Source of the DNA: Polynucleobacter sphagniphilus
GTDB lineage: Bacteria; Pseudomonadota; Gammaproteobacteria; Burkholderiales; Burkholderiaceae
Assembly: GCF_001953355.1 (NCBI RefSeq)
Contig: NZ_MPIY01000006.1
Coordinates: forward strand, 1-64,000
DNA length: 64,000 bases
Reading direction: 5' to 3'
The notes beneath the pieces were generated by a model. The model was not told the DNA's origin. It did not search any database and saw only the letters and a list, made by a program, of their open reading frames with translations. The stretch's first letter is position 1, and each line of letters opens with the position of its first letter. The translations under genes and the position numbers were made by a program. Shown here piece by piece: positions 25,239 through 35,956 of the stretch.

Positions 25239-26765
25239 TTAAGGGTAAATCACGCTGACTCGATAGCCTGCAGCATTTTGAGGCAGTGAAATTGGCAGAT
25301 TGATAGAGAGAGCCTCTCCTGCGCGCACGCCGACTTGTGAAAAATCTGGATGAGATTCTTGCCATTCATTTGTAAGCCATTCTTGAGGCGTAAATTGCAT
25401 AGACTCGATCTCATTTTCTTCTGCATCGGTGATCACCAACACCAAATTAGGAGGCAAAACGGGCAATGCAAGTTTATTTTGTAGCTCCACTTGCAGGATT
25501 GAATGATTAGGGCCGCCTTTAAGGCCCTCTCGCGCGTTTTCTGGTGATAGTGTGGCAGAAGTTATTTTCCATGCTGAAAAATCGCTTAGAGGGCGATTCA
25601 CGCACTTTGCTGCCTGACAAATTTTTTCATCTGCGCTGAGTAAAACTGTAAATGCTTTTACAGCAAGTGGATTTGAACTGCCATCGATGTTCGTAGCAAG
25701 TTTCGGTAGTAAGAAATTGCGTGATAGGTGCTCACCAAAAATGATGAGCACTAGCGCGCATAGAACGATCAGAGCTAATTTAAGACTTTTTTTTTGAGCC
25801 GAAGCGAGTGAGTGTGTTTTTGTAGAGTCACTTTGGATTGCTAAAGTGCCATGCAAACAAACCCAACCGTCACTTTCTTTCCAAACCGAGAGTGTTAACC
25901 ACTGGCTATAGGTTGCAATCACCTCTTCAGCTTGTCTGGCAAGAACACCGGATAGAACGATTCTGCCGCCTGGGCGCATTTTGTTGACTAGTGCCGGAGC
26001 AAGTACTTGCAATGGGTTGGCAAGGATATTGGCCATCACAATGTCGTATTTTGTTTCTGCAGCCAACTCTGGAGCACCTTCGGTTGGCAATACAAAGCGA
26101 ATCACGGTGTGATTAATCTCCGCATTACTGCGCGCCGCGACCATAGCTTGGGGATCGATATCGGTTCCTACTACGGGATTGCAGCCAAGTTTTGCTGCTG
26201 CAATCGCTAGAATTCCGGACCCACAGCCGTAATCGAGCAAACTTTGCTTTTCTAGATTGGTATTTTGTTCAAGCCACAATAGGCATAAATGGGTGGTGGG
26301 GTGACTGCCTGTACCAAATGCTAATCCTGGATCGACTGCAAGACAGATTGCATTGGGATCAGTAGGGGTGTCATGCCAAGAGGGGACTACCCAAATACGC
26401 TCGCCAATTTGAATGGGTGCAAACTGACTTTGGGTAAGGCGAACCCAGTCTTGCTCCTCAACTATTTTTTCTTGTGGGGCTGTCAGTGCAAATCCAGCTT
26501 CTTTCAAGGCAATCAGCAATTGCGGAATGAAGTTTTCTGCCCCAGAATCGTCAATATCGGGATTGAATAGCGCTGTGACTGAGGATCGATCCCAGGCCTG
26601 CACTTCTGGTGATAAGCCAGGCTCTCCATAGAGGGGGTTTTCGTCGTAGCCACCTGCAGCATCATCTTCGACGGTGACTGAAAGCGCACCCAATTCAAGT
26701 AATGCATCACCCAGGGGCTCTGCAGTCTCGGCTACTACGGTAAAGATTAACTCACGATAAGACAT
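25239..26765 (-). CDS. prmA: Ribosomal protein L11 methyltransferase PrmA fused to a DUF3426 domain
   Basis: PrmA methylates ribosomal protein L11. Residues 1 to about 305 are a normal PrmA: an N-terminal L11-binding domain, then [40 protein letters not shown] (SAM motif I) and [15 protein letters not shown]. Instead of stopping after CLHGTLA, the frame runs through a short linker and a membrane segment ([20 protein letters not shown]). It ends in a DUF3426 domain with [10 protein letters not shown] and PQEWLTNEW…[16 protein letters not shown], giving 508 residues. DUF3426 proteins normally start with a zinc ribbon, which is missing. A deletion that removed the PrmA stop and the zinc ribbon is the simplest origin. 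An A9 tract (T9 at 25787-25795 on the plus strand) lies in the linker. Confidence 0.85.
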   Translation of the reverse strand: MSYRELIFTVVAETAEPLGDALLELGALSVTVEDDAAGGYDENPLYGEPGLSPEVQAWDRSSVTALFNPDIDDSGAENFIPQLLIALKEAGFALTAPQEKIVEEQDWVRLTQSQFAPIQIGERIWVVPSWHDTPTDPNAICLAVDPGLAFGTGSHPTTHLCLLWLEQNTNLEKQSLLDYGCGSGILAIAAAKLGCNPVVGTDIDPQAMVAARSNAEINHTVIRFVLPTEGAPELAAETKYDIVMANILANPLQVLAPALVNKMRPGGRIVLSGVLARQAEEVIATYSQWLTLSVWKESDGWVCLHGTLAIQSDSTKTHSLASAQKKSLKLALIVLCALVLIIFGEHLSRNFLLPKLATNIDGSSNPLAVKAFTVLLSADEKICQAAKCVNRPLSDFSAWKITSATLSPENAREGLKGGPNHSILQVELQNKLALPVLPPNLVLVITDAEENEIESMQFTPQEWLTNEWQESHPDFSQVGVRAGEALSINLPISLPQNAAGYRVSVIYP

Positions 26766-26792
26766 GCAGGGATCTCGGTTAAATAGAAAAGC

Positions 26793-28157
26793 TTATGCTT
26801 TGCCGCGGCTCGCAGCTTGCTCTTCAAGGCGGTGCTCTAAATAATGAATATTGGTGCCACCTTCAATGAAATTAGGGTCAAGCATGAGTTCGCGATGCAG
26901 AGGTACGTTAGTTGTTATGCCGTCAATCACCATTTCTGAGAGTGCAATTTGCATCCGGCGGATTGCTTGTTCGCGTGTATTGCCATAGGAAATCAACTTA
27001 CCAATCATTGAATCGTAGTTCGATGGGACCATATATCCACTGTAAGCATGGGAATCGACACGAATACCAGGGCCACCAGGCATATGCCAGGATTGGATGC
27101 GTCCTGGGCTTGGCGTGAACTTAAATGGATCTTCGGCATTTAAGCGGCATTCAATCGCATGACCGCGAAAGACAATATCTTTTTGGCGATAGGACAACTT
27201 CAGTCCCGCAGCAATACGAATCTGCTCCTGCACAATATCTACGCCAGTGATCATTTCAGTGACTGGGTGCTCAACTTGCACTCGGGTATTCATCTCAATA
27301 AAGAAAAATTCACCGTTTTCATAGAGAAACTCAAAAGTGCCAGCGCCACGATAACCAATTTTTCTGCATGCTTCTGCGCAACGTTCACCAATTTTGGCAA
27401 TTAAGCGGCGATCAATACCAGGCGCAGGCGCTTCTTCGATTACTTTTTGGTGTCGACGTTGCATTGAGCAATCACGCTCTCCTAACCAAATCGCATTGCC
27501 ATGGGTATCAGCCAAAATTTGAATCTCTACATGGCGTGGCTTCTCCAGAAATTTCTCCATATAGACTTCTGGATTGCCAAAAGCACGACCAGCTTCTTCT
27601 TTGGTCATGTTGACCGCATTAATAAGAGCGGCTTCTGTATGAACGACGCGCATCCCGCGACCGCCACCACCTCCAGCAGCCTTAATAATGACTGGGTAGC
27701 CAACGCGTTTTGCCGTAGCAATAATTTCCTTAGGGTTTTCAGGTAAAGCACCTTCGGATCCTGGTACACAAGGCACGCCCGCTTTTATCATGGCGTGTTT
27801 TGCTGAAACCTTGTCGCCCATCAGGCGAATCGATTCGGCTCTGGGACCAATAAAAGCATAGCCAGACTTTTCAACGCGTTCGGCAAAGTCGGCATTCTCA
27901 GAAAGAAATCCATAGCCAGGATGAATGGCTTCTGCATCAGTTACCTCTGCCGCAGAAATAATGGCTGGCATATTCAGGTAGCTTAGGGGAGAGGGTGCTG
28001 GCCCAATACAGACTGCTTCATCAGCTAGCTTGACGTATTTAGCTTCTTTATCGGCAGTTGAATAAACAACAACAGTCTTAATTCCCAACTCGCGACATGC
28101 GCGTTGGATACGGAGAGCAATTTCCCCCCGATTGGCGATCAGAATCTTAGAGAACAT
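26793..28157 (-). CDS. accC: Acetyl-CoA carboxylase, biotin carboxylase subunit
   Basis: AccC carboxylates the biotin on AccB with ATP and bicarbonate, the first step of fatty-acid synthesis. The 454-residue protein shows [17 protein letters not shown] at the start, [14 protein letters not shown] (glycine-rich ATP loop), [11 protein letters not shown] and [20 protein letters not shown] (catalytic core). It is complete and of normal length. It lies 47 bp downstream of accB, the standard accB-accC operon, here preceded by aroQ. Confidence 0.97.
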   Translation of the reverse strand: MFSKILIANRGEIALRIQRACRELGIKTVVVYSTADKEAKYVKLADEAVCIGPAPSPLSYLNMPAIISAAEVTDAEAIHPGYGFLSENADFAERVEKSGYAFIGPRAESIRLMGDKVSAKHAMIKAGVPCVPGSEGALPENPKEIIATAKRVGYPVIIKAAGGGGGRGMRVVHTEAALINAVNMTKEEAGRAFGNPEVYMEKFLEKPRHVEIQILADTHGNAIWLGERDCSMQRRHQKVIEEAPAPGIDRRLIAKIGERCAEACRKIGYRGAGTFEFLYENGEFFFIEMNTRVQVEHPVTEMITGVDIVQEQIRIAAGLKLSYRQKDIVFRGHAIECRLNAEDPFKFTPSPGRIQSWHMPGGPGIRVDSHAYSGYMVPSNYDSMIGKLISYGNTREQAIRRMQIALSEMVIDGITTNVPLHRELMLDPNFIEGGTNIHYLEHRLEEQAASRGKA

Positions 28158-28204
28158 ATCGGCTCTGAGTTAGGTAACAGTAGGAAGGATTGCTTAAAGG
28201 AGTT

Positions 28205-28666
28205 TTACGCAATGATGAAAAGCGGTTGGTCGAATTCAACGCCTTGTCCGTTTTCACACAGAATTTGCTTAATCACACCTTCTTTTTCTGCTTCAATTTC
28301 GTTTAGCAACTTCATTGCTTCAATGATGCACAGCGTTTGACCTACTTTGACGCTGTCACCCACTTTGACAAAATCAGGCGATTCCGGGTTTGGTGCCCGG
28401 TAGAAAGTACCAACCATTGGTGAGCGAGCAACGAATCCAGTTTCAGCTGGGGTTTCTGCAATGGGAGCGGCTGCTACTGGAATAGCTGCTACTGGAGCAG
28501 CCTGCATGACTTGGGGTGCAGGGTTGGCATAGACAACTTGCCCAGTAGGGGCGGGTGATCCAGCATTCACAATGCGAACGCGATCTTCACCTTCGTTGAC
28601 TTCCAATTCGGAAATACCAGATTCAGCAACGAGGTCGATCAGGGTTTTGAGTTTTCTAAGATCCAT
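28205..28666 (-). CDS. accB: Biotin carboxyl carrier protein of acetyl-CoA carboxylase
   Basis: AccB carries biotin between the biotin carboxylase and carboxyltransferase sites. The 153-residue protein has an N-terminal domain ([20 protein letters not shown]), an Ala/Pro-rich linker (about residues 55-75) and the biotinyl domain. The acceptor is Lys119 in [14 protein letters not shown]. It lies between aroQ and accC on the minus strand and is presumably cotranscribed with both. Confidence 0.97.
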   Translation of the reverse strand: MDLRKLKTLIDLVAESGISELEVNEGEDRVRIVNAGSPAPTGQVVYANPAPQVMQAAPVAAIPVAAAPIAETPAETGFVARSPMVGTFYRAPNPESPDFVKVGDSVKVGQTLCIIEAMKLLNEIEAEKEGVIKQILCENGQGVEFDQPLFIIA

Positions 28667-28702
28667 GGAAATACTTCCTCTCTTTTGATGCTTGATTAAT
28701 CT

Positions 28703-29152
28703 TTATTTTTGCAAACGGGCAATGGCAGCTTGTAATGCCAGCTCGTAGCCAATGGCGCCTAGTCCGCAAATCACCCCAGTAGCAATATCAGATAAGTAAG
28801 AGTGCTTACGGAACTCTTCGCGTTGATGAATATTTGAAAGATGAATTTCGGTAAAAGGAATGGCTACACCTGCTAAGGCATCGCGTAATGCCACACTGGT
28901 ATGAGTAAAGGCACCTGGATTGATGATGATGAAATCAACCCCATCTTGTTTGGCTTTTTGTACTCGGTCGATTAACTGGCCCTCATGATTGCTTTGATAA
29001 GTATCTAGGTCGACAGAATGGGCTTTGGCGATTTCACCTAGCTTTGCGTGAATATCTGCCAAGGTAGTTTTGCCATAAACCTCGGGTTCACGGGTGCCGA
29101 GTAGATTGAGATTTGGTCCTTGAATTACAAGAATTGAAGCTTTTTTCGACAT
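28703..29152 (-). CDS. aroQ: Type II 3-dehydroquinate dehydratase
   Basis: AroQ dehydrates 3-dehydroquinate in the shikimate pathway. The 149-residue protein has [15 protein letters not shown] near the start, [30 protein letters not shown] and [23 protein letters not shown]. These hold the tyrosine and histidine of type II enzymes. It precedes accB-accC, a conserved betaproteobacterial order. aroE, the next enzyme of the pathway, lies at 35047. Confidence 0.96.
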   Translation of the reverse strand: MSKKASILVIQGPNLNLLGTREPEVYGKTTLADIHAKLGEIAKAHSVDLDTYQSNHEGQLIDRVQKAKQDGVDFIIINPGAFTHTSVALRDALAGVAIPFTEIHLSNIHQREEFRKHSYLSDIATGVICGLGAIGYELALQAAIARLQK

Positions 29153-29399
29153 AGATCGATATTTTTAAATGCAGTTAGGTGTTAATAAGGAAATTACACT
29201 TTTTGCTACAAAGCCGCTTTTCAATCAAAGCAGGTGCTTCAATAATGCATAAAGTATACCTCGCAAGCTCATAAAAACTCCCTGAAAACTGGGGAGTTTT
29301 TATATTTTTGAGCGAAGTTAAAGCATTTTGCTGAAAAATATTACCCCTCGTTATCTAGAAGGGGTTTTAAGAAAATTGGTTAAATTGAATTAATTGTTG
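29153..29399. other. Intergenic region between the TlpA-like gene and aroQ, with two hairpins
   Basis: About 250 bases hold two hairpins downstream of the TlpA-like gene: a strong one at 29273-29301 and a weaker CCCCT/AGGGG one at 29343-29365. The remainder (29155-29270) should carry the aroQ-accBC promoter; I see no clear consensus there and no RNA gene. Confidence 0.5.
29273..29301. terminator. Rho-independent terminator downstream of the TlpA-like gene
   Basis: The stem AAAAACTCCC / GGGAGTTTTT has loop TGAAAACTG and T-runs on either strand. On the minus strand it lies about 100 bp after the TlpA-like stop. Confidence 0.82.
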
Positions 29400-29927
29400 C
29401 TAAAAAGCCGAATTTATTGCCTTTTTAAGGCTATCTTCATCTATCTTACCCAATTTAGTGTCGATCACTTTGCCTTGCGGAGAGACCACAACGGTATAAG
29501 GTAGGGCGGACTGGGTATTGCCAAGCGACTTATAAATACTGCTGGCATTCATTCCACCCATCACAATCGGATAAGAAACTGGTGTCTTTTTAAGAAAATC
29601 ACGTACGTTAGAGGGTGAATCAACGGCGATGCCTACAAATAAGACATTTTTCCCGGAAAATTGCCTTTGCAGCTGATCCAATTGTGGCATTTCTTCAACG
29701 CATGGGGGGCACCAGGAGGCCCAAAAATTGAGAACCAGCACTTTTCCTTCCCATGCGCTGGTATTGATCGCCTTTCCATCAGGTGACTGCCATTCATTAG
29801 TAAATACTGCTTTGACGGCCTCTTCATTTACAGCCCTGTTTTGAGAAAACCAATGCGAGCTAAATGCGCCTGCCATGAGGGCTAAAAAACAAATTCCGAT
29901 GATGGTGATCCATTGTCTGCGGTTCAT
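29400..29927 (-). CDS. TlpA/ResA-like membrane-anchored thiol-disulfide reductase
   Basis: Such proteins reduce disulfides outside the cytoplasm, often during cytochrome c maturation. The 175-residue protein has a single N-terminal membrane anchor (WITIIGICFLALMAGAF), then a thioredoxin fold with NFWASWCPPCVEEMPQL; the active cysteines are C73 and C76. A conserved cis-proline region is ALPYTVVVSPQGKVI. It is divergent from mpl with 23 bp between the starts. The partner is not evident from the neighbours. Confidence 0.88.
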   Translation of the reverse strand: MNRRQWITIIGICFLALMAGAFSSHWFSQNRAVNEEAVKAVFTNEWQSPDGKAINTSAWEGKVLVLNFWASWCPPCVEEMPQLDQLQRQFSGKNVLFVGIAVDSPSNVRDFLKKTPVSYPIVMGGMNASSIYKSLGNTQSALPYTVVVSPQGKVIDTKLGKIDEDSLKKAINSAF

Positions 29928-29950
29928 AGCGAGTCCTTAGCTAAAATTCG

Positions 29951-31345
29951 ATGATGCATATTCATATCTTGGGCATTTGCGGCACATTCATGGGCGGCAT
30001 TGCCGCAATCGCACGACAAGCCGGTCATCGAGTTACCGGCTGCGATGCGAACGTCTACCCGCCAATGAGCACTCAGCTTGAGTCTCAGGGCATCGAGCTC
30101 ATCGAGGGGTTTTCTCCTGACCAATTATTGCAGTTTGAGACGATGCCTGATTTATTTGTGATTGGGAATGTGGTTTCTCGCGGCAATCCATTGATGGAAG
30201 CTATTCTGAACCAAGGTTTGCCATACACCTCTGGCCCTCAGTGGTTAGGTGAACAAGTTTTATTTGGACGGCACGTCTTAGCAGTTGCGGGTACGCATGG
30301 GAAAACAACCACCTCGGCCATGCTGACCTGGATTTTGGAATTTAATGGTTATCAGCCTGGTTATTTGATTGGGGGCGTTCCTCTCAATTTCACGGTATCA
30401 GCGCGCTTGGGCGAGAGTGAGTACTTTGTTATCGAGGCAGACGAATATGACACCGCCTTTTTTGATAAACGCAGCAAATTTGTTCATTACCGCCCGCGAA
30501 CAGCGCTCTTGAATAACTTGGAATTTGATCATGCCGACATTTTTGCGGACCTCTTGGCAATCGAAACTCAATTTCATCATCTCGTTCGAACTGTACCTGG
30601 TGATGGTTTATTGGTAGTCAACGGTGAGGAGCCTGCCTTGGAGCGAGTCATTGCTCGCGGTGCATGGGCGCCTGTGGAGCGGTTTGGGCAAGCCGCTCAG
30701 AATGAATGGTCTTTGGTATCCCAAGCACATGACGGCTTTAGTGTGTTGCATTTGGGTAAAGAGCTTGCTCAAGTGACATGGGCTCCAGACTCTGGGGTAA
30801 TGGGGCGCCATAACCAACTCAACGCATTGGCTGCAATTGCTGCAGCCAATCATATTGGCATCTCACCAGTCGATAGTGCTAAAGCATTAGCGCAATTTAA
30901 AAATGTAAAGCGACGTCTAGAAACGATTGGCATTCGAAATGACATCACTGTCTATGATGATTTTGCGCATCACCCTACAGCGATTACCACTACGGTAGAT
31001 GGCTTGCGTCGTCGTGTTGGGCAGGCGCGCATCTTGGCCGTACTGGAGCCACGCTCGAACACGATGAAACTCGGTGTGATGAAAGCCCAGTTGCCTGATA
31101 GCTTAAGTATGGCGGACAAAGTATTTGCCTATGGGGCAAATGCAGGAAAAGAGTCCTTGGGTTGGGATCTTACGGAAGTGTTTTCTCCCTTAAATACGGT
31201 GGCGGCTGATAAGGCAAAAGCATTTGATAATTTAGATGCTTTGGTCAATGCGGTTGTTAGTGAGGCCAAGCCAGGCGATCACATCTTGGTGATGAGTAAT
31301 GGCGGATTTGGTGGCGTGCACCAAAAAATATTGAGCGCACTATAA
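29951..31345 (+). CDS. mpl: UDP-N-acetylmuramate:L-Ala-gamma-D-Glu-meso-DAP ligase
   Basis: Mpl reattaches recycled murein tripeptide to UDP-MurNAc. The 464-residue protein opens with MMHIHILGICGTFMGGIAAI, the Mpl signature, then VAGTHGKTTTSAMLTWIL (Mur-ligase P-loop), EADEYDTAFFDKRSKFVHY and DDFAHHPTAITTT. It ends with MSNGGFGGVHQKILSAL. All are typical, and the length is normal. It complements the AmpD domain at 18234-19034, which frees the tripeptide. Confidence 0.95.
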   Translation: MMHIHILGICGTFMGGIAAIARQAGHRVTGCDANVYPPMSTQLESQGIELIEGFSPDQLLQFETMPDLFVIGNVVSRGNPLMEAILNQGLPYTSGPQWLGEQVLFGRHVLAVAGTHGKTTTSAMLTWILEFNGYQPGYLIGGVPLNFTVSARLGESEYFVIEADEYDTAFFDKRSKFVHYRPRTALLNNLEFDHADIFADLLAIETQFHHLVRTVPGDGLLVVNGEEPALERVIARGAWAPVERFGQAAQNEWSLVSQAHDGFSVLHLGKELAQVTWAPDSGVMGRHNQLNALAAIAAANHIGISPVDSAKALAQFKNVKRRLETIGIRNDITVYDDFAHHPTAITTTVDGLRRRVGQARILAVLEPRSNTMKLGVMKAQLPDSLSMADKVFAYGANAGKESLGWDLTEVFSPLNTVAADKAKAFDNLDALVNAVVSEAKPGDHILVMSNGGFGGVHQKILSAL

Positions 31346-31372
31346 GTCGACTCGCGATATAGAAAGAAAAAG

Positions 31373-32107
31373 ATGGGTAAACGTTTAGAAGATAAAGTGG
31401 CGATTGTTACGGGCTCGGCCAAGGGCATCGGTTTTGCTACAGCACAACGTTTTGCCCAGGAGGGCGCTAAAGTAATCATTGCTGACGTAAATCCTGTGGC
31501 AGTTGAAAATGCTGCTGCACAGATTCCTGGCTCTGAGGGCTATGTGATGAACGTGACTGAGCGTGCCAGCATTCAAGCTGCGGTAGATCAAATCATGCAA
31601 CGCTATGGTCGGATTGATATCTTGATTAATAACGCGGGCATTACACAAGATGCGCGTCTAGTGAAGATGACTGAGGCGCAATTTGATGCAGTCATTGACG
31701 TCAATCTCAAAGGTGTTTTTAACTGCACCCAATTGATTGTGCCGCATATGCTTGAAGCGGGTCAAGGTGCGATTGTGAATGCCTCCAGTGTGGTGGGTAT
31801 CTACGGTAATTTTGGACAAACCAATTACTCGGCAACGAAATTTGGTGTCATTGGCTTTACCAAAACGTGGGCACGTGAATTGGGCCCCAAGGGAATTCGG
31901 GTCAATGCTGTCTGCCCAGGATTTATTTCCACTGAAATGGTCAAAGCCATGCCAGAAAATATCCTAAAAGATATCGAAAAACGAAGTTGGTTAGGACGCT
32001 TGGGTACTCCTGAGGAAATGGCCAATGTGTATTTATTTTTAGCGAGTGATGAAGCAAGCTACGTCAATGGCGTAGCGCTTGAGGCCAGCGGCGGAATCTC
32101 CCTCTAA
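31373..32107 (+). CDS. Short-chain dehydrogenase/reductase, FabG/PhaB-like
   Basis: The protein is an NAD(P)H-dependent 3-oxoacyl-ACP or acetoacetyl-CoA reductase-like enzyme. Visible are the cofactor motif [30 protein letters not shown], the catalytic serine in [15 protein letters not shown], and YSATKFG with the catalytic tyrosine and lysine. [13 protein letters not shown] and [15 protein letters not shown] close the fold. At 244 residues it has typical FabG length. No other fatty-acid or PHA gene is adjacent, so which acyl carrier it uses is open. It lies directly upstream of the RNase II-family gene, 2 bp away. Confidence 0.88.
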   Translation: MGKRLEDKVAIVTGSAKGIGFATAQRFAQEGAKVIIADVNPVAVENAAAQIPGSEGYVMNVTERASIQAAVDQIMQRYGRIDILINNAGITQDARLVKMTEAQFDAVIDVNLKGVFNCTQLIVPHMLEAGQGAIVNASSVVGIYGNFGQTNYSATKFGVIGFTKTWARELGPKGIRVNAVCPGFISTEMVKAMPENILKDIEKRSWLGRLGTPEEMANVYLFLASDEASYVNGVALEASGGISL

Positions 32108-32109
32108 AT

Positions 32110-34140
32110 ATGCATCTCTTATACGAAGAAGGTGGCGATATCAAAATCGCCACGGTGCAATCTACCTCTGGTGAAGGCGATGCTCAATCATGGCAAGCCA
32201 CGAGTCTGACCGGCAAAAAGATCAAACTGAAAGCCAAAGAAGTGTGGCTTCGATTTGAAAAACCAGAAGCCCAACTGGTAATGGATGAAGCACACTCTTT
32301 ATCCACAGAAATCGATTTGCAGTTTCTGTGGGACTGCGCTCCTGAAGAAGAATTTAGTTTGCTTGAAGTATCACAAGAATATTTTGGTGCTGGCGCGAGT
32401 ATTTCTCAGCAAGCTTCCTTGGCAATTGCACTGCAAGGCGCTCCCGTTTTCTTTCGCCGCAAAGGCAGAGGTCGTTTCCAAAGGGCGCCACTAGAGCAAT
32501 TGCAAGCAGGTTTAGCTGCATTAGAGCGTAAGAAAAAAGAATTAGAGCAACAAACGATTTGGCAAGAAGAGTTGATTGTGGGCATCTTTCCTGAAGACTT
32601 GAAATCTCAGGCGCACCAATTATTGTTTGCTCCAGATAAAAATACTTCAGCCTATAAGGCTTTGAGTGCGGCTTGCACGCAGACCGGAGAAACACCGGCG
32701 CAATTAATGATTCGTTGCAAGGCAATTGCTTCCCCTTTGGACTATCACCAGGGCTTGTTCCTGAAGTCATATTTTCCAAAGGGCGCCCATTACAACCCTG
32801 GTATCACTATTGATCAAGGCGCTTACGCGGCAGCAATACAAGAGCTCCCGATTGCGGAGGTAAGTGCTTTCTCAATCGATGATTCAGGAACTACAGAAAT
32901 TGATGATGCCTTGTCCGTGACCCTATTACCAAACGGAAATCATCAAATTGGTGTGCATATTGCTGCCCCAGGTTTGGTAATTGCAAGGGATGATGTATTG
33001 GATCAGCTAGCACGTCAGAGGATGTCAACGGTCTATTTTCCGGGTGACAAAATCACCATGCTGCCTCCTGCTGTGATAGAACAATTTTCTCTGGATGCGG
33101 GCGCATCTCGGCCATCCCTATCGCTTTATGTCGAGATTAATGGGGAAGGCGGGCTTATTTCCGACTCTTTGCACATGCGCGCTGAAATGGTGCCCATTGC
33201 CGCCAATTTGCGCCTGGAAGATTTGGAGCACCGAGTTACAGATGAGGCTTTAGCTGATGAAGGTGTGGATTTTCCCTATCGTCATGAGCTTGCTATTTTG
33301 TGGAGAGCAGCAAAGTTATTGCATGCAGGGCGCCAAGAGAGACGTCTTGCGAATGGCTTGCGAGCAGAACAATTGGGTGTGATTGATCCCAATGCCTTGG
33401 CTCGAGATTTTCACTTCCAGATTAAAAAAGTAGCTGGAATTGAGCGGGTAGAAATTACTCCCCGTCAGCGTGGCTCGATTTTGGATACGATCGTTTCTGA
33501 ATGGATGATTTATTGCAATAGCGCTGCTGGGCGCTTATTGGCTGAACACGGTCTACCAGGATTGTTTCGTACACAAAAAGGTTGGGGTCCATTGCGTACT
33601 CGGATGCAGACGCAGCCCGGTCCGCACGAAGGCTTGGGTTTGGATTGCTATGCCTGGAGTACCTCTCCCTTAAGGCGCTATGCTGATTTAGTAAATCAAT
33701 GGCAGCTGATTGCTTTAGCTAAACATGGCGTAACGGCCAAGATGGTGGCGCCGTTTGCCCCTAAGGATTCTGCGCTCATGGCTATTGCTGCGGATTTTGA
33801 ATCTTGCTATCAGGCCTATGCAGAGTACCAAGATCGTATGGAGAAATACTGGTGTTTGCGTTGGATTGAGCAAGAGCCTAATGCAAAAACCGTCTATGTA
33901 CGCCACCTTAAAGAGGGTATGTCTAGAGTAGAGCCGATTCCCCTGCATTTACCAATTCCTGAGTTGGCAACCCATCTAAGAATGACGCGCGCGAAAGTGG
34001 TGATCGATAGCATTGATCTCTTGCAGTTGAGTGCTAGCGTGCGCGTATTGGAGCTTGAGTCTATTGAAAAAGTGTCTGAACAAACTCCTGATACCGCAGA
34101 ACCTGTGGAAGCTTCAACTGATGATGCCAATCCCAGCTAA
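32110..34140 (+). CDS. RNase II / RNB-domain exoribonuclease
   Basis: RNB enzymes degrade RNA 3' to 5'. The 676-residue protein has an N-terminal region of about 250 residues without obvious cold-shock motifs. The RNB domain follows: AFSIDDSGTTEIDDALSVT (catalytic aspartates), VHIAAPGLVI, MSTVYFPGDKITMLPPAV, and TSPLRRYADLVNQWQ near the C-terminal end. It resembles the ribonuclease II form found in Burkholderiales rather than RNase R, being shorter and lacking a long basic S1 tail. The 3' end overlaps the TonB-like gene by about 20 bp. Confidence 0.88.
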   Translation: MHLLYEEGGDIKIATVQSTSGEGDAQSWQATSLTGKKIKLKAKEVWLRFEKPEAQLVMDEAHSLSTEIDLQFLWDCAPEEEFSLLEVSQEYFGAGASISQQASLAIALQGAPVFFRRKGRGRFQRAPLEQLQAGLAALERKKKELEQQTIWQEELIVGIFPEDLKSQAHQLLFAPDKNTSAYKALSAACTQTGETPAQLMIRCKAIASPLDYHQGLFLKSYFPKGAHYNPGITIDQGAYAAAIQELPIAEVSAFSIDDSGTTEIDDALSVTLLPNGNHQIGVHIAAPGLVIARDDVLDQLARQRMSTVYFPGDKITMLPPAVIEQFSLDAGASRPSLSLYVEINGEGGLISDSLHMRAEMVPIAANLRLEDLEHRVTDEALADEGVDFPYRHELAILWRAAKLLHAGRQERRLANGLRAEQLGVIDPNALARDFHFQIKKVAGIERVEITPRQRGSILDTIVSEWMIYCNSAAGRLLAEHGLPGLFRTQKGWGPLRTRMQTQPGPHEGLGLDCYAWSTSPLRRYADLVNQWQLIALAKHGVTAKMVAPFAPKDSALMAIAADFESCYQAYAEYQDRMEKYWCLRWIEQEPNAKTVYVRHLKEGMSRVEPIPLHLPIPELATHLRMTRAKVVIDSIDLLQLSASVRVLELESIEKVSEQTPDTAEPVEASTDDANPS

Positions 34141-35029
34141 GCTAGAGCACTCCAATGTAGTAGTGAAGGCGATTGCATTTAAAGACTTCCTTCGTAGTGC
34201 CTGGCAGCAGCATCCCTTGTACTGCGCCTTAGTCGTTTCACTTTTAATTCACATGATTTTTCTATCCTTCCGTTGGGGAATAGGTGAAATTCAAAACAGG
34301 CGTCTCAATACCCCTTTAAGTGTGGTGCTTGTAAATGCAAGTCATCAACAAGCTCCAAAACAAGCAAATAAATTAGCGCAGGCCGATTTACAGGGTGGTG
34401 GTAGCGCTGATGAGCAAGATGCCACGGCATTGCATCGTGCTCGCTTGGGGGCCCAAGCCCGCATTGAGGTTTTGGAGAAGCAGCAAAAACAAATGTTGGC
34501 AAAGCTTGATGCACAACGAGCACGTACTAGTGGCGGCAAGAGTGGCGAAGAGCAGAAACTTAAGACCCAACTGAATTCACTAGAAGCAGAACTTGCAAAA
34601 CGCTTGCAAGCGAATGGACGCCAACCGCGCCGCGTGGTCCTGAGTGGAGCTAGTACAAAAGCGGTTTCTTTTGCTCAATATTTCGATGCAATGCGTCAAA
34701 AGATTGAAGTCTATGGCAGCACCTTTTTTCCACAGGCTAATGGCCGACCTTTATATGGCAGCTTGGTGATTGTGATCAGTGTTGACTCTCAAGGAAGGAT
34801 TACTAGTAATGCAAAAGGGCAAGATGGAGTGAGTATTGGACGTAGCTCAGGTAATCCAGAGCTCGATCGTCAAGCTCTTGCCATTGTGCGGGCCTCTGCC
34901 CCCTTTGGACCATTTCCGCTTGCAATGCGCAATCAGATTGATGTGCTCGATTGGGTTTCCACCTTTGAATTTACTCGCGATAGTGTTGACCACTTAGAGC
35001 TACGCCACCAATCAAATTCTAAAAATTAG
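34121..35029 (+). CDS. TonB-like energy transducer protein
   Basis: TonB-type proteins pass energy from the inner membrane to outer-membrane transporters. From the ATG at 34121 (a second ATG follows at once) the protein is 302 residues. A membrane segment lies near residues 35-50 ([18 protein letters not shown]), then an Ala/Gln/Lys-rich coiled-coil ([23 protein letters not shown]). A TonB C-terminal-like fold follows ([38 protein letters not shown]). The open frame extends further upstream inside the RNase gene, but a start there would give an implausible N-terminus. ExbBD is not in the window. Confidence 0.82.
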   Translation: MMPIPAKLEHSNVVVKAIAFKDFLRSAWQQHPLYCALVVSLLIHMIFLSFRWGIGEIQNRRLNTPLSVVLVNASHQQAPKQANKLAQADLQGGGSADEQDATALHRARLGAQARIEVLEKQQKQMLAKLDAQRARTSGGKSGEEQKLKTQLNSLEAELAKRLQANGRQPRRVVLSGASTKAVSFAQYFDAMRQKIEVYGSTFFPQANGRPLYGSLVIVISVDSQGRITSNAKGQDGVSIGRSSGNPELDRQALAIVRASAPFGPFPLAMRNQIDVLDWVSTFEFTRDSVDHLELRHQSNSKN

Positions 35030-35046
35030 CTTATCCTCTAACTAGT

Positions 35047-35952
35047 ATGAACCCACCAAGCCCATCCTCAATTCATATCGATCCTGCCCAATATCCAGGG
35101 GTAGATGTATATGCTGTGGCTGGCAATCCGATCGCTCATAGCAAGTCACCCAGTATTCACCATCGCTTTGCAGAACAAGCAAAGCAAGCAATTCATTACG
35201 GCAGATTAGAACCTGAGCTCAATGCATTTGAGCAGGCGGTGAGTACGTTTTTCTCTGCAGGTGGTAAGGGTATGAATGTCACTGTGCCATTCAAGTTAGA
35301 GGCGTATGCACTTGCTGATGTCTTAACCCCGCGTGCACAACTAGCAGGAGCTGTGAATACCCTTTGGATGTCAGATAGCAAGCTTTATGGAGACAACACC
35401 GATGGCGCTGGTTTAATAAGAGATCTATTAGCACAAGGTATTTCACTGCAGGGCGCAAGAGTGCTGGTATTGGGTGCTGGTGGTGCCACCCGCGGTGTGA
35501 TCGGGCCGCTTTTGGAGCAGTTACCAGCCAGCTTGACGATTGCCAATCGGACTGATCAAAAAGCGCTTGAGTTGGTAAATATGTTTGCGCAGTTGGCAAA
35601 GACTAAAGAGGTCATATTCAGCGCATGCACGCTATCTGATCTTGAGTCTCATACCAAGACGCCTGCGCCGTTCAACCTGGTCATTAATGCCACAGCTTCT
35701 GGGCTTGCTGATCAGTCTCCATTGACTGCAGGTGCGGCCTCTACTATTTTTGTCCCAAGTTCATTTGCCTATGACATGGTCTATGGGAAGATAACCCCCT
35801 TTATGCAGCAGGCGATAGGGCATGGAGCCCGTGTCAGTGATGGCTTGGGTATGCTGGTAGAGCAGGCTGCAGACGCCTTCTTAATTTGGCGAGGAGCAAA
35901 CTTAGCCCATTCAATTGATCCACGTGCAGTACTGGCAGCACTGCGCAGTTAA
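35047..35952 (+). CDS. aroE: Shikimate dehydrogenase
   Basis: AroE reduces 3-dehydroshikimate to shikimate with NADPH. The 301-residue protein shows [21 protein letters not shown] (substrate loop), [16 protein letters not shown] (catalytic lysine), [12 protein letters not shown] and the NADP motif [18 protein letters not shown]. The C-terminal [19 protein letters not shown] is present. Its stop lies 5 bp before mtgA, the usual aroE-mtgA pair of betaproteobacteria, so both should be cotranscribed although mtgA is broken. Confidence 0.96.
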   Translation: MNPPSPSSIHIDPAQYPGVDVYAVAGNPIAHSKSPSIHHRFAEQAKQAIHYGRLEPELNAFEQAVSTFFSAGGKGMNVTVPFKLEAYALADVLTPRAQLAGAVNTLWMSDSKLYGDNTDGAGLIRDLLAQGISLQGARVLVLGAGGATRGVIGPLLEQLPASLTIANRTDQKALELVNMFAQLAKTKEVIFSACTLSDLESHTKTPAPFNLVINATASGLADQSPLTAGAASTIFVPSSFAYDMVYGKITPFMQQAIGHGARVSDGLGMLVEQAADAFLIWRGANLAHSIDPRAVLAALRS

Positions 35953-35956
35953 ACCT

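Noticed and set aside
29153-29399. Possible small RNA in the gap before aroQ
   Set aside because: The two hairpins are explained as terminators of the TlpA-like gene, and no promoter or known RNA family was seen.
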